In this document: positions 11,785-23,040 of the stretch, one piece after another
How positions within the stretch are numbered: the stretch's first letter is position 1
Layout: the number at the start of each line of letters is the position of its first letter
DNA from: Epiperipatus broadwayi
Lineage: Eukaryota > Onychophora > Udeonychophora > Euonychophora > Peripatidae
Assembly (NCBI GenBank): GCA_028023455.1
Contig: JAQFVV010000558.1
Span: 281,501-345,500 of the forward strand
DNA: 64,000 bases
Reading direction: 5' to 3'
The notes under the pieces: generated by a model
Told to the model about the DNA's origin: nothing
What the model saw: only the letters and a program-made list of their open reading frames with translations
Databases searched by the model: none
Translations under genes and position numbers: made by a program

Positions 11785-12376
11785 TTTCAATGATTACCAT
11801 TCCATATGCTTACACATGTTATTAATAAGAGTACCAAACTCTCTACACAGAAGTGCCACCAAATGCATAAGTTTGTAATCAATGAATGCAGAAAGATTTG
11901 TGCATTAAATCTTTATCTAGTGCCTTCTCATTAAACATCCCCAGACTACTTTCTAGCATGTATCTTTCATCAGTGAGGAGCCTTGCATTTGAGAGCAATG
12001 CATCTAGATCTTAGGATCTAATGCAATCCTCCAGCAGCCACCATTTCTTGTTTGATTAATTATAAAGTTAAGATCCCAAGATGAAAATGCCATAATGTTT
12101 CCAATCCAAACTCATTTGCTTGTAGAGTCATATAAATCTAAACTCAGTTTAGCATCCATAAATTTTGGTGTCTTTGGTTTTTCAAAAACTACAGTCACTA
12201 TTATTCTATAGGCAGGATAGATATAAAACAATAAAATCATCACATTATCACCATTTCATATTCTTACACGTGCCGTTACTAAGGGTACCAAACTCTCCAT
12301 ATAGTGGTGCCTTCCTGCATTCATTGATTATAAAGGCTTGCACTTGGTGGCACTACTGTATGGAGAGTTTGGTACT
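11785..12376. mobile_element. Family M copies 3 and 4 (foldback cluster)
   Basis: Copy 3 starts near 11832 (ACCAAACTCTCTACACAGAA) and includes a hammerhead remnant. Copy 4, at 12288-12375, is a collapsed hairpin in which ACCAAACTCTCCATATAG and its reverse complement ending GAGAGTTTGGT face each other. Both are preceded by the ATTACCATT.../ATTATCACCATT segment also found next to copies 1 and 2. The termini read ACCAAACTC here rather than AGGCAAAACTC, which marks a subfamily. Confidence 0.6.
11938..11979 (-). ncRNA. Hammerhead ribozyme relic, family M copy 3
   Basis: On the minus strand TCCTCA, CTGATGA, a 13-nt stem II segment, GAAAG, TA, GTC and TGGGGA occur in order. Core and inner stem I (TCCTCA/TGGGGA) are intact. 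Stem II is reduced to about two pairs, the second stem III pair is lost (GAAAG), and the outer stem I strand ATCCAA is missing. It is likely weak or inactive. Confidence 0.55.
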
Positions 12377-12380
12377 CTTC

Positions 12381-13195
12381 ATAATTTATTTATTAAAATA
12401 ATATCAGTTACTTAACAAAAAATATGGGAATGACAAATAGAATGTATGCAAAAATGAAAATTCATAAGAAATATCTGCATTTCTATTTGCATTTGTGATG
12501 TTGATTATTTTTTAATTTACTGCCTACAAGTGTACTTTAAATAAAGTATAGAAAATTTATGTGAAATAAAAGAAAGTAAAATGTATAAATAATAAGCAAT
12601 GTTTAATATGCACTCATTATAAATTCAATTATATATATTAACACCATAAATCTAAAAATAAGTGTGAATATTAGTTATGAATTTGCATTTTTACATACAT
12701 CAGTTTATGATCTTGTTAAATAGTTGATATTGTTTTTGTAAGTAAATTATTTTTATTACAAAATACATTGTTTTACTGATTTGAATTTAATACATTAACC
12801 ATGAATTTAATAGAGATGTTATATTTTTTATTCATAAATTTTTCTTTCGCTCAATGGCAAGATAAATAAAATTCGGAGAGCCCTTATGTTTAGATGTGTT
12901 TCTGCTTGTGTATAAAAACGCGAATGCTCTGATATTTTCTTTTAATCTGAAAGTACAAAAGTTCTAAATGAGTTATTTTGTTGTTGTTGTTTTTTTATTG
13001 CAATTAGTAATATTAATAAAACAATGTAATTGATATTTACATTTTTTTCATATTAAAATAATAAAAGCATCAACCTGCTTTGCATACCCATTTCTGGTTA
13101 TGTTAATACAAAAATCAATTACAGTTTTATTTATTCAAAATATATTTATCTGTATTTGTTCTAAGTAAAGAGAAATAAATATGTATGGTCCAATG
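12381..13195. other. AT-rich stretch without recognisable feature
   Basis: Nothing recognisable was seen on either strand. Confidence 0.45.
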
Positions 13196-13198
13196 CAT

Positions 13199-13505
13199 CA
13201 CTTGATTCTTTCAGTTTCCCTACCCTAGTGCCATCTACAGTAGAACTGAGTAATCACCAGCTACTTAATATATTACCATCACAGGGTGACTTGATTTTTC
13301 CAGGTGTTTGCAGTATTATAAACAACAGTTTTTCTTTCTTTATGGTAGCATCATCTATTGTAAGATTGAATAATCACTAGTTACATGATGTGTTATTCAC
13401 CCACCACTTGATTCTTTCAGCTTATTTTAATATTATAAATAAGATAGTTCTCCTGTCTCTACTCTAGCACTATCTACTATAAGATAGAGTAATCATTGGT
13501 TACTA
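13199..13505 (+). repeat. Three-unit minisatellite, period ~120 bp
   Basis: CTTGATT...TTTCAG (starts 13201, 13290, 13407) and GAGTAATCAC/GAATAATCAC/GAGTAATCAT (at ~13249, 13369, 13488) recur about 120 bp apart, with a TCTA(C/T) block before the second motif. The units have diverged by substitutions and small indels. No coding potential. Confidence 0.65.
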
Positions 13506-13654
13506 TATACTTTTTGATAATTGCAGAAAGAACAGGAGTAGTTTCTTTTGTGCTAGTCTAACAGTACCTGACAGCTCCTGACCTAATTATTTCAGCTTTC
13601 ACTTGATAATGTTAGCAGAGAGAGAAAAACTGCCTTTTTTTAATAAATATTTTT

Positions 13655-13758
13655 TCGTATGTCATAGCATCGACTGGGAGGTGAACCCTCAACAACCGTC
13701 TGCAATCAAGTGCTTGCTTGCAAGGCAGCTGTGCTGACCTCTCAGTTAACAATGCTTG
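13655..13758 (-). mobile_element. tRNA-derived SINE, copy 2
   Basis: The minus strand has the head GCATTGTTAACTGAGAGGTC, anticodon-arm-like CTGCCTTGCAAGCAAG, a long variable-arm-like insert, a T-arm-like GAGGGTTCACCTCCC, the closing acceptor strand TCGATGC and the tail TATGACATACG. The flanking repeats are ATATTTTT at ~13647-13654 and 13759-13766. Same family as 849-951. Confidence 0.75.
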
Positions 13759-13766
13759 ATATTTTT

Positions 13767-14745
13767 ACATTTATAAAGAAAAAATAGACATGTTATTTTA
13801 GAAATTGGATTTCTTCATGCTGAGCATGTTTTTAGCACAGCATACCATAATCATAACTATACTATATTATTATTGGTGATATTTAAGTATATGGGCTTAT
13901 ATTCAAATTCATTTTAATTTGGTGTAATTATGTAAATTTTATTTGAAATCTTTTAGAGAGCCCACATCTTTGAGATAGGGGTGCTGGTATCTTTTTTTAT
14001 TGCAATTGATCTTTGATGGTCCAAGTCTCTTTAATTTTCTCTTTTTATTGTCTCTCTCAGTACAAAGAATTTTTGCTTTAGATAAATCGAATAACATGTC
14101 TACCTTTTCTTTATGAATGTCTGAACATTTATATGTTTAAAATTACAAGTGAAAAGAAAAGAAATAAGATATTGAACGAATTACATAATAATAAACATGT
14201 ATATAATAGTTTTATTCTATTAAGATATGTTACAATTGCCTCAGTAAATAAGTTACATTAATATTTAAATTGTAAGTGAAGGCATTATGGACTACAAAGC
14301 TGAAGAGATTTTTCAAAATCAGAATGTTTATTCTGTATTTATTAGTGGTATAATATGATTGCCATAAAGTAAACTTTTAAGTTTTGTATTTAATAATATA
14401 GAAGATACTTCATTTCTCTATTTTTTCCAAAATAGTTTAAGGTCCCTGGATCATGATTCCAATTGTACTTTTCAGTGTTCTAACTTTTTATGACCTTTCA
14501 ATTAATAAAACATTTGATTATTTTATCTTGGTTATCATTTTGTCCTTTTTATCAGTTTGATATTTGATTAAGTTAAATCAGATTTTTTACATGAATTATA
14601 ATTATATTACCTGATTCTATAAGTTATTATATTTTAATGTTATATCCACTTAATTAATGTTTCAACTTGTTCTATAAATAATAAAACAATGACTTAATAG
14701 ATTTGAACCAATATATATATATATATATATATATTGGTTCAAATC

Positions 14746-14781
<36 letters not shown>

Positions 14782-15035
14782 GAGGATATTATAGCAAACT
14801 GGTTAAAGTTATTCATCTATTTTGCTAAAGAAGTCACAAGTTTCTGTCCTAAGCTATGAGTAGGGAAATTTTATTAGAGAAATTAAACATCCGTTCCATC
14901 TAAAATTATTCATCATCTAATTCCTACTTTATAAGTTATGACCCAATCATATTTCAATATCAGATTCATTACTTTTCCTTTTTTGTAAAAAAAAAAAACT
15001 GTTTGATACTTCTATTGTTATGACCTAATATTATC
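13767..15035. other. AT-rich stretch; only a TA-centred hairpin
   Basis: There is no gene-like signal apart from the inverted repeat at 14695-14780. Confidence 0.45.
14695..14780. repeat. (TA)n hairpin with perfect 18-bp arms
   Basis: TAATAGATTTGAACCAAT (14695-14712) and its exact reverse complement (14733-14750) enclose a (TA) tract. A second (TA) tract follows to ~14779. It may be a cruciform-prone microsatellite or a duplicated flank. Confidence 0.75.
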
Positions 15036-15039
15036 CCCC

Positions 15040-15420
15040 AATTTTAGTATAAAGAGAAATCATAAAATCCTTCTACTTCTTTCACTTCACTTTAAATTTT
15101 TCCCACTCTTCATATAATTTATACTAATCCTGTATCAACATTATATGCTCCAAATATAACTGTTCACTACTCTCCCTACCATTTCCACATAAACAACATC
15201 TAAACTCCAAATCCTTATTACATTTTTGCCTTCTTTCACTGGTATCTAATGCATTATGTAAATTATTTTTTAAATCATATTCATTTTCTACAGCTCCATT
15301 TCTTTAATCAGCTTATCTATCTTCTTTTCCCAGTTTTTATATTTATACATTTGCAATCTTACTTTTACACATTTATTTCTTTGTATATTAGTTTTATACA
15401 AAATTTTTATGAACATAACT
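15040..15420 (-). pseudogene. LINE ORF2 C-terminal fragment with Cys-His knuckle
   Basis: The minus strand encodes RCCLCGNGRESSEQLYLEH, a C-x2-C-x(n)-H arrangement seen at the C-terminus of many LINE ORF2 proteins, preceded by a basic, Lys-rich stretch (YKYKNWEKKIDKLIKEM). Stops interrupt it. A related knuckle occurs at 16715-17490, also on the minus strand, and the plus-strand RTE element lies between the two. Whether they are two copies or one copy split by insertion cannot be decided by eye. Confidence 0.45.
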
Positions 15421-15440
15421 ACAGAGAATATTGGATTTAA

Positions 15441-16690
15441 CCAACAAGAGAACAAGCTGGATTTAAAAATGGTTTCAGTACAGTTGATCATATCCAAGTA
15501 TTGAGGGAAGTCATAAAAAGGACCAACAAACATGAGTTGCTATTATGTTTTAGATTTGTAGATTATGAAAAGGCATTTGATTCTACAAGCATTTCTTTAA
15601 TGATTAAAGCATTAAATCATCAAGGTATAGATCCAGGATATTGTCATATTCAGAATAATATTTACATAAATGCAACAACAACAGTTAGAACAGGCAAAAC
15701 TCTTCATACAGTATTGGTGATTATGTGATGTTTATTAGCAACAATTAGATTACATAATACTATGAAGGTTAACATTGAAAAGGATGTAAGACAGGGTGAT
15801 TTCATATCGCCAAAACTTTTTACAGCACTGCTGCAAGAAGTATTTTGTGAATTAATATGAGAAACTAAAGGAGTAAAAGTAAATGGAGATTATTTAAATC
15901 ATTTAGATTTTGAAGATGATGTAATTTTTTTTTTACAAATAATGCTTTAGAGCTTCAGGAAATGTTGCAGAAGTTATCAGATCAAAGTAAAAAAGTAGGA
16001 CTTAAGATAAATGTTAAAAAGACTAAAGTAATGTTTAATGAATTCTCTCAAAGATGAAAATAAAGATTAATTATGATGAGTCAGAAGAAGTTAATAACTA
16101 CAAATACCTTGGTCTTATTATTACTACAGATGGAAACATAATGGCTGAAATTATTCATAAAATTAAACTTGGAGTACTTTTGATAGAAATAACAATACTA
16201 AAATGAAATATGCCTATGTGTTTAAAAAGGAAGGTTTTTAATAAATGTGTTTTACCAGTTCTTGCTTATGGATCTGAGACTTGGATACTTAATAGAAGAG
16301 CAATACAGAGACTTCAGACCACTCAAAGAAGTATGGAGAGATGCATGTTAGGAGTAAAAGAAGAGATCAAAAATGTAATATATGGGTGAGAGAACAAACA
16401 GGTGTTACTAACATTATTGAAATAATTAAAAGACTTAAGTGGAGTTGGGCTGTACATATTGTTAGAAGAGATGATAATAGATAGTTAATTGAAATCTTAA
16501 TCTTGATTCTAAGAAATTATAAAGGCACCAGAAAGAGATCACATGTGAGATAGATGGATGAAATTAAGAAGTGTGCAGATGTGATGTGAAGAAGAGAGGC
16601 TAGAAATCAAAGAAGATGGATTGAACTTGGAGAGATCTTCATTCTTCTTGAGATTGATAATGTTTGACAATGATGATGATGATCATATTT
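15441..16690 (+). pseudogene. RTE-type LINE relic: RT palm to 3' tail
   Basis: Translated pieces follow the RTE ORF2 order. EQAGFKNGFSTVDHIQV (RT domain 2) leads into FVDYEKAFDST, which carries the first catalytic Asp. VRQGDFISPKLFTALLQEVF follows (domain 4). LDFEDDVIFF is the FADD box mutated to FEDD. NNYKYLGLI-like and KWSWAVHIVRRDDN segments make up the conserved tail. The frame is broken by several stops and shifts, and a short piece near 15693-15720 (AGGCAAAACTCTTCATACAG) matches the family M terminus, suggesting an old insertion or recombination. The 3' end has a (GATGAT)n tail at ~16670-16682, typical of RTE elements. Non-functional. Relatives in the window: 10235-11515, 17815-18610, 34910-35275. 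Confidence 0.85.
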
Positions 16691-16714
16691 TTGATATAAG
16701 CAATGTGATGAGAT

Positions 16715-17490
16715 GTGATGGCAGTGGTTTTTTTTGTCCCACAGAAACCTGTTAGCCACCTTCCCTTTCCATTTCCCACACTAAGTTTTTCCCATATTTT
16801 TCTCTATCCTGCTCCATCCCATTTCCTCAATGTAATCTTTGTCAACTCCACAGCCTTTATATCTAAATCCACCTTATCTTTTCCCAAAACCATCATAAAA
16901 AACAAAAACCTACTTTCTGAATAATCACTGTGTTTATATTTATTATCCCATAATTTTATTATCTGTGCTCTTTCTGAATGTATGTACTTATATTCAATTA
17001 ACAGATGCCTAGTATTTTCTATAACTTCCTTACATAACTTGCAGACTAAATCACCCATATTTTTCCATTTATGTGTATATTCCCTGGTTGCTAAAGATCC
17101 TTTTTGAGATTTTCCTTGTATTATCATAAATCAACTTGCACCCAATATTTTTTTTTACTTCTGTATATATTTAAACTTTTTTTACTCTCCATATCAGTTC
17201 TCCATCTTTCCAACTTTCTATTTTTTATTAATGTATATATTCTTCTATCCCATTCTTTGTCACTATAACATTAAGCAGTTCTCCTAACACAGCAATCCCA
17301 CCTTTTGTATAAGTATATTGACATATATTCTTCTGCATACCAGACTACCTTTCTCACCCATCTTGTTGCCTGTCCTTTACTCATAACCCAATTAAATTAC
17401 TATTTTGGCTATTCTCTTATTATCCATAAATTGAAATCCTCTGATCATTTTCATTTTGCTTTTTGACCATCTCAGTGGCATAATTTAGAG
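16715..17490 (-). pseudogene. LINE ORF2 C-terminal fragment
   Basis: A 107-codon open segment (17127 down to 16804) contains MGDLVCKLCKEVIENTRHLL, a C-x2-C-x(n)-H knuckle, followed by helical sequence. It fits the C-terminal region of an APE-type LINE. Upstream minus-strand sequence to about 17490 looks like the decayed continuation. The 3' flank meets the end of the plus-strand RTE element. Confidence 0.45.
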
Positions 17491-17814
17491 TATGATTGAT
17501 GCTGTTTGAAAATTCAATATCGCTTCATTTTATTCCATATACCATATTTATAGAGCCCTATTTGTTTATTACATTTTAGGAAGAGAATAAAATAAAATTT
17601 TAAAATGTTGCTTTTTCATCACTGTTTTTTTTTTTTGGGGGGGGGGAGGTTAGAGAGTGTTGTTGGAGAGACCTTTGTTTTTAAGTAGATGATTCTATCT
17701 ACATATAATTAAAGTAATAAAATGTTATAGACACATTATATATATGATAGTTTAAGAATCTTTTATCTGGATAACTTAGTTTGCCTTTAACTTAAACAAT
17801 GTATTCATTTTCGA

Positions 17815-18610
17815 AAGATGTTTTAAAGATTATTTACATTCAAAATCATTATCATTTTCAACCATTATCGATCCACTACAGGATAAAGGTCTCTCCAAAT
17901 TCAATCCACCTTCTTGATTTTTGGCATTTCTTCTTCACATCATCTCAGCACACTTATTTCATCCACCCATCTCATATATGGACACTTTATAGATCTTTTA
18001 TAAGATCTTGGAATCTAAGATTTCAACTAATCAGTTATTATCACCTCTTCTAACAAGATGTCCAACCAAACTCCACTTCAGACTTTTATTTCTTTCAATG
18101 AATGACGTAATACCCATTTGTTTTCTCATTCATATATTTTGTTTCAATCTTTTCTTATTACTCCTGACATACGTCTCTCCATACTTTGTTGATTGGCCTG
18201 AAGTTCCTGTATCACTCTTCTGTTAAGTATTCAAATATTAGATCCTTAAGTAAGAACTAGTAAATTTATTAAAGACTTTTCTTTTTTTTTCCATATGTCA
18301 TAGCATCGGCCGGTAGGCGAACCCAGAACCATCTGCAACCAACTACTTGCTTGCAAGGCAGCTGCGATGACTATCGGTTAACAACGCTTCTTTTCAAACA
18401 CATAACCATATTTTTTTAATATTAGATTATTTCTATCAAAAGCATTCTAACCAAGTTGAATCCCATAATTAATTTCCATTTACTTTTATTTCCTTAATTG
18501 CCCATTTTAATCCACAAAATACTTCTTCCAAAACTGCTACTTCAATTTATAATGAGGATGAAATAGGAAGTATTAATCCGCTTTTCCGTATCACTAAAAA
18601 AGTAGATCTT
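17815..18610 (-). pseudogene. RTE LINE 3' fragment, internally deleted, SINE inside
   Basis: The minus strand matches the 3' third of the RTE at 15441-16690, including a SMERRMSG-like piece, KSLKWSLVGHLVRRGDNN, and an end in a GATAATGG...GATAATGA tail. Upstream (18610-18400) it jumps to an RT-palm segment (LEEVFCGLK, KVNGN), so the middle is deleted. The SINE at 18282-18389 splits the rest. The order of events was LINE insertion, deletion, then SINE insertion. Confidence 0.7.
18282..18389 (-). mobile_element. tRNA-derived SINE, copy 3
   Basis: The minus strand has GCGTTGTTAACCGATAGTC, CTGCCTTGCAAGCAAG, a long variable-arm-like insert, GGTTCGCCTACC, CCGATGC, the tail TATGACATATGG and then an A-run. 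It is flanked by CTTTTC at 18276-18281 and 18390-18395. It is inserted in an RTE relic. Confidence 0.8.
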
Positions 18611-18619
18611 TCCCAATCC

Positions 18620-19265
18620 CTGATTTACAGTATGTGTTGTTTCAGGACATTTTGAGCCAACAAACTTGTATTTCAAGTAAAAAAAATTAGACTGACATAT
18701 ATATATTTAATTACTTTGACTTTCTTCTCTATTAGAAAAAGACGCTTAGATTGATAAAATATTTAAAAAATCATTATAATTAAAGTCGTAAATTGCAAAT
18801 AGAAGCAATCGAACAGAAAAATGCAGTTTTAAAAAAGTAAATGGTATTCTTCTTCTAACAATCCTCTTTATGCAAATTTTATTTCAAGAAGAAAAAAAAA
18901 TCAAATGTGGAGCAATGGCTAAGCAAATGAAGCAATAAATTTTCATTTTGCAATTCTAAACAAAGTAAACAAATAAAGGTCATCATTTATAATTTTAAAA
19001 AGACATGACATTAACTTCTTTAAAATTACAAATAAGAATAAAGTACATTCCTTTGTTTTTAAAATAAATATTACAAATTAACTTAGCATTGTGGGAGAAA
19101 AACGTAATGGCGTCATAATATATGATTTTTTTTTATATTCTTTTTTTAAAAAAAAATATATTCCCACTATAATTATCTGAAAATTTATCTGCATTTATTC
19201 ACTGTTTCTATATATCGCAAACTAAATAATTATTATTATAAATATAGTTTTACTTCTCAATATTA
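18620..19265. other. AT-rich stretch without recognisable feature
   Basis: Nothing recognisable was seen. Confidence 0.45.
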
Positions 19266-19272
19266 TGTAACA

Positions 19273-19799
19273 AAAAACACTTATTTATAATTGTTAATAG
19301 AGAAGAAGATATAAATTAATATTAAAGTTTATCGGCTTAACGTTTTCGAGGATCCATGCCTCATATTCATAGCCTTCATAAAATGTATAGTAAAATATAT
19401 GCAAATATTCAAATACGCTAGTATTAGGTAGCCCATTTCTTCGAGATTTCGAAGCAACACAACCTCTGTATTTTTGGAGCATGCTAAACAATCTGGACAC
19501 AACTTCACACCTGCCAATCCCATAATATTGTGTTCAGAATCAAACGGTCACAAAAGAAAAATAAAGGAGGCATTTTACATTAATGGAAACATCCATACTA
19601 TTAATAGGAAAGACACTTGCTTCGAAATCTCGAAGAAATGGGCTATGCAATACTAGCTTATTTGAATATTTGCATATATTTTACTATACATTTGATGAAG
19701 GCTATGAATATGAAGCGTGGATCCTCGAAAACGTTAAGCCGATAAACTTTAATATTAATTTATATCTTCTTCTCTATTAACAATTATAAATAAGTGTTT
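19273..19799 (+). pseudogene. Penelope-like GIY-YIG end inside an inverted repeat
   Basis: Arms of ~180 bp (19273-19454 and 19618-19799) are reverse complements with only scattered differences. The ~165-bp centre on the plus strand reads EHAKQSGHNFTPANPIIL and then KRKIKEAFYINGNIHTINRK, matching the C-terminal half of PLE GIY-YIG domains (H-x(n)-N-F, K-x-x-E and INR positions). The right arm carries the natural downstream sequence: stop codons, then TTGATGAAGGC...CGAAAACGTTAAGCC, a PLE-type 3' motif resembling a hammerhead core but with T in place of C3. The left arm repeats it inverted. No RT is present. Confidence 0.6.
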
Positions 19800-19811
19800 T
19801 ATTATTATTAC

Positions 19812-19862
<51 letters not shown>
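19800..19862 (+). repeat. (ATT)n microsatellite
   Basis: About 20 ATT units, with one interruption (CTA). Confidence 0.9.
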
Positions 19863-19863
<1 letters not shown>

Positions 19864-19865
19864 GA

Positions 19866-20322
19866 TCTCAAACTTCTTCATAAATTCATCTCCCAGAATA
19901 TTTCTGTATCTAATTTGCTTTCTAACTTAGGTATTAAAAAAAAAAAATTATAATACTCGTACTCATAATGTTTTTGAACTGAAAAATTGTAAATCTGATG
20001 TATTAAGATTTTCCCCTTTATTTCGTTTACCTAGAACTTATAACAAAGATTTTGGTAATGATGATGTTTTTAATTTGGATTTTAAACAATTCACTCAAGT
20101 CCTCATAAAAAAATATTATCCTTAATTTCATTTGATATATTGCCTTTTTATTTATTTGTGCATTTTATTGATTTTCTATTTTATTGGTATTATTTATTTT
20201 ATTATTATTATTATTATTTTTTTAATGCTTATTTAGATTTGTATTACTGTGCAATCTATAATTGGCTAAATGCTGTTGATATGTACATTAAATAAATAAA
20301 GAATTGAATTGAATTGAATTAT
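19866..20322 (+). pseudogene. LINE 3' end with (GAATT)n tail
   Basis: In one frame, after an A-run with a shift near 19937, this encodes NTRTHNVFELKNC and then LRFSPLFRLPRTYNK, ending at TAA 20123-20125. That matches the C-terminus of CR1/L2- or Jockey-like LINE proteins, where RTRxHN and RLPRTYN-like patches precede the stop. The 3' UTR is ~165 bp and ends AATAAATAAAGAATTGAATT with repeated GAATT, a typical LINE terminus. It is 5' truncated at the (ATT)n tract. Confidence 0.65.
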
Positions 20323-20324
20323 AC

Positions 20325-21185
20325 AAATTCATTTTTCAATTTTTTCTATATGATGTGTTTGCTATTCAACAATACGGTGAGCCATCCTTAGGAATTATTC
20401 ATATAGTAAATGAAAAATAGCAGCTTTAAATATCTCATAGCTCCTCTCTACAGATGATGATGAATAATAGAGAAGAAATGCTGCCATGCAATCTAATATT
20501 ATACTCATCAAATTTTTTAAACTGTGTGTGCAAAGATATTAAAATAATATAATACTATTAATTCATTAGATCAGAGAATAATATTTGAAAAATATACTAC
20601 TAATTCATTCTTTTATTTTTCCACTTTATTTCAGTCCATGAAAATAGTTGATTTCGTTTATAAATACATTCAACGCCTTATTTATAATAAGGACACACCT
20701 TTCATTCATAAGAAATGAATAAAATTATATATAAAAATCCTACATCTCTTTCCCATTATTTCAGTCAATCATTCCTTTCTGGTGAATAGCTGCTAAAAAA
20801 AAAAATAACATATACAAATGTTTATATTTACTTAGTTTTATAAATACTAGGAGTCTCTGTGCACCATTTTGATGCTAGATGTTTTAATACCACATTTAAA
20901 TTAAATGTTGGCTTTTTTGTCACATGTACAGTAATCCTAAAATTATTTTTTGAAATACATATTTATCTATTCTTTAGAATAAATTCTATTCAATTCAGTT
21001 TTTCAAGAGTAATGCACCCTACAAAAAGTTTTTATTTGTTAGTAATAATTAAATGATTAGAATTCTTTCCTATTAAAAACAGGTTCTTTGACTTCACTAA
21101 AATTATAAGCAAAAATTTTGACTACAGCACTATGACTTGCTCATTTCACAGTTGCTAAACTTACATCATCTTTTATTCTACATTT
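20325..21185. other. AT-rich stretch without recognisable feature
   Basis: Nothing recognisable was seen. Confidence 0.45.
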
Positions 21186-21190
21186 GATAT

Positions 21191-22609
21191 ACCATATTAC
21201 TTTGAATATATGATAAACGTGTTTTTTTTTCAAATTTTGGAACTGTAAAAAAAGGGTACATCTTATATTCAAAATGAACATTTTTAATATCTTATTACTG
21301 CCATGTTATATAAATTGTGTCTTTTATTTATACTACCCTTATGCATATTATTATGTTAATTGATATTCCTATATAGAATAGCATGTTAAATCTTTTTTAA
21401 TCAAAAGAAAAAAGATATAACATTAAACGTCAATTTTTTGAACAATTAATTTCATAAGTGGCTTTAACTATCTCTCAAACCATTACTTTTAACATTATTT
21501 TGCAGATTTTGTTATTATTTTATCGAGAAAACTAAAAAATCAATAATATTTAAATTTAAAGTTATAACAATGAGATAAGAGGCAGCTTTTCAAGGCACTG
21601 ATTGGTTGTTTCTTGTTCTCCATACAAGAGAATAGTGTCTGTCAACAATTTTGACAGTTCTGAGTTCTTCATTTTGGTTTTTGAAGTGAAAATTTATATT
21701 TTAAAACCTCTTTTTTTTTTTTTACAAATTTATTATTTATTTTCACAAAATATATATAAAATATTAATTATTTTAGAAGAATAATTCAGATTTTAATAGA
21801 ATATACTTACTTTTACATGAAAGTAAACTGACACATAAATCATTATAATGTTCAGCTGCAATTTATAATTGGATGATATACATATGTTTTATGATTACCA
21901 CTATGGATTATTTTCAACATTTATAAATAAAAAATATTTTTTATAAAAAAACTCTCATTTACTTTAATATTATGACAAATTATTAATTTGCATTTTAGAA
22001 AAGGTATTTAGTCAAAAGAAAAAAGATTTACAGTAACATTAACAGTCAATTCTGTATCTTACAATCTTTTTTCTTTCTTTGGAAAAAAAAAAGTTATGTA
22101 CACTAAAAAACAAAAAAAAACTTTGTACTGCTAACAATATATGTATAATAAATTACAAATATTAAAAATACTCTTAATTAAATGTATTTGTTTTGTGCCA
22201 TCAATTTTCATCACAACAAGTCTAAAACTAATATTTTAATATCTTATTTCTGCCAATGCCATATTGCTGTAATATTATGACCATTAAATTTTGAGTGGGT
22301 TTTGTTATATCCCTGAAGAAATTTATCAAAAAAATATTTTTTAAATGTTGCCTTTAAATGGCACTGAAGATGATGAATGTTGGGAGAATAGTGAGGATGA
22401 AAATTCAAGTTCTGAAAATGAAGATGCAGAAAGTGAAAGTATGCCTGAAGAAGATTCACAATAAATGAGATGAGCTTATTGCATTTATATTAATTCATAT
22501 TTATATAAATAAAAGTGATTTTTAAGTTTTCAATAAATTCAATTTTTTTTTTTTTTCAATTTTTCAAGCTTAAAATCTTTCTGCATCTTATATTCAAAAT
22601 TAACAGTAA
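21191..22609 (+). mobile_element. pogo/Tigger-like DNA transposon, copy 1 (deleted)
   Basis: The left end, CATATTACTTTGAATATATGA, is followed by a subterminal inverted motif (ACATCTTATATTCAAAAT). The right end near 22580 repeats GCATCTTATATTCAAAATTAA. The same ends occur in the copy at 36012-38973. Inside, 21540-21700 is shared in reverse with 36960-37080 and 38500-38640. A transposase C-terminal remnant lies at 22306-22464. Most of the transposase gene is deleted. Confidence 0.6.
22306..22464 (+). pseudogene. pogo/Tigger-like transposase C-terminal fragment
   Basis: The frame reads IPEEIYQKNIF, stop, then LNGTEDDECWENSEDENSS, ending at TAA 22462-22464. The pattern IPEE...K...LNGTEDD followed by an acidic tail is the usual C-terminus of pogo/Tigger (DDE superfamily, CENP-B-like) transposases. 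The stop within the conserved SF-K-C-x-I-x-N-A region shows decay. A homologous fragment is on the minus strand at 36168-36330. Confidence 0.6.
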
Positions 22610-22614
22610 TTAAT

Positions 22615-23035
22615 TAACTGAAATGTACTAATTGTTTCCATCTCATTCTTTCTATTCAATATACTGTAAAGATAAAATGAGTGGAAGAAGATCTGATCAT
22701 CGATTCTCAATTTATTATATGAATACAAATATGTTATACATGGACAAATAAAGACAGAGCAACATATATTAGAGCATGAGTAAAAAATAAAAATGACTTT
22801 TTTATCCAGATTTATAAATATTTAAAATTTTTGATCACAATGTTAATCAAAAAGTCTATCTAACATGTGTTCTGCTTCTAATACTTCAATTTATTTAAAA
22901 AGTTTAAGTGAACTTTATTTTTTAAAGACATTCAGTTCTTAATATTAGATAATGGAAATAGTCCAACAAATAATTAATACTAAAATGGCATCTTTACAAA
23001 TCTTTGGATAAACATTATAACATCAATATTTTTTC
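22615..23035. other. AT-rich stretch without recognisable feature
   Basis: Nothing recognisable was seen. Confidence 0.4.
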
Positions 23036-23040
23036 ACATT

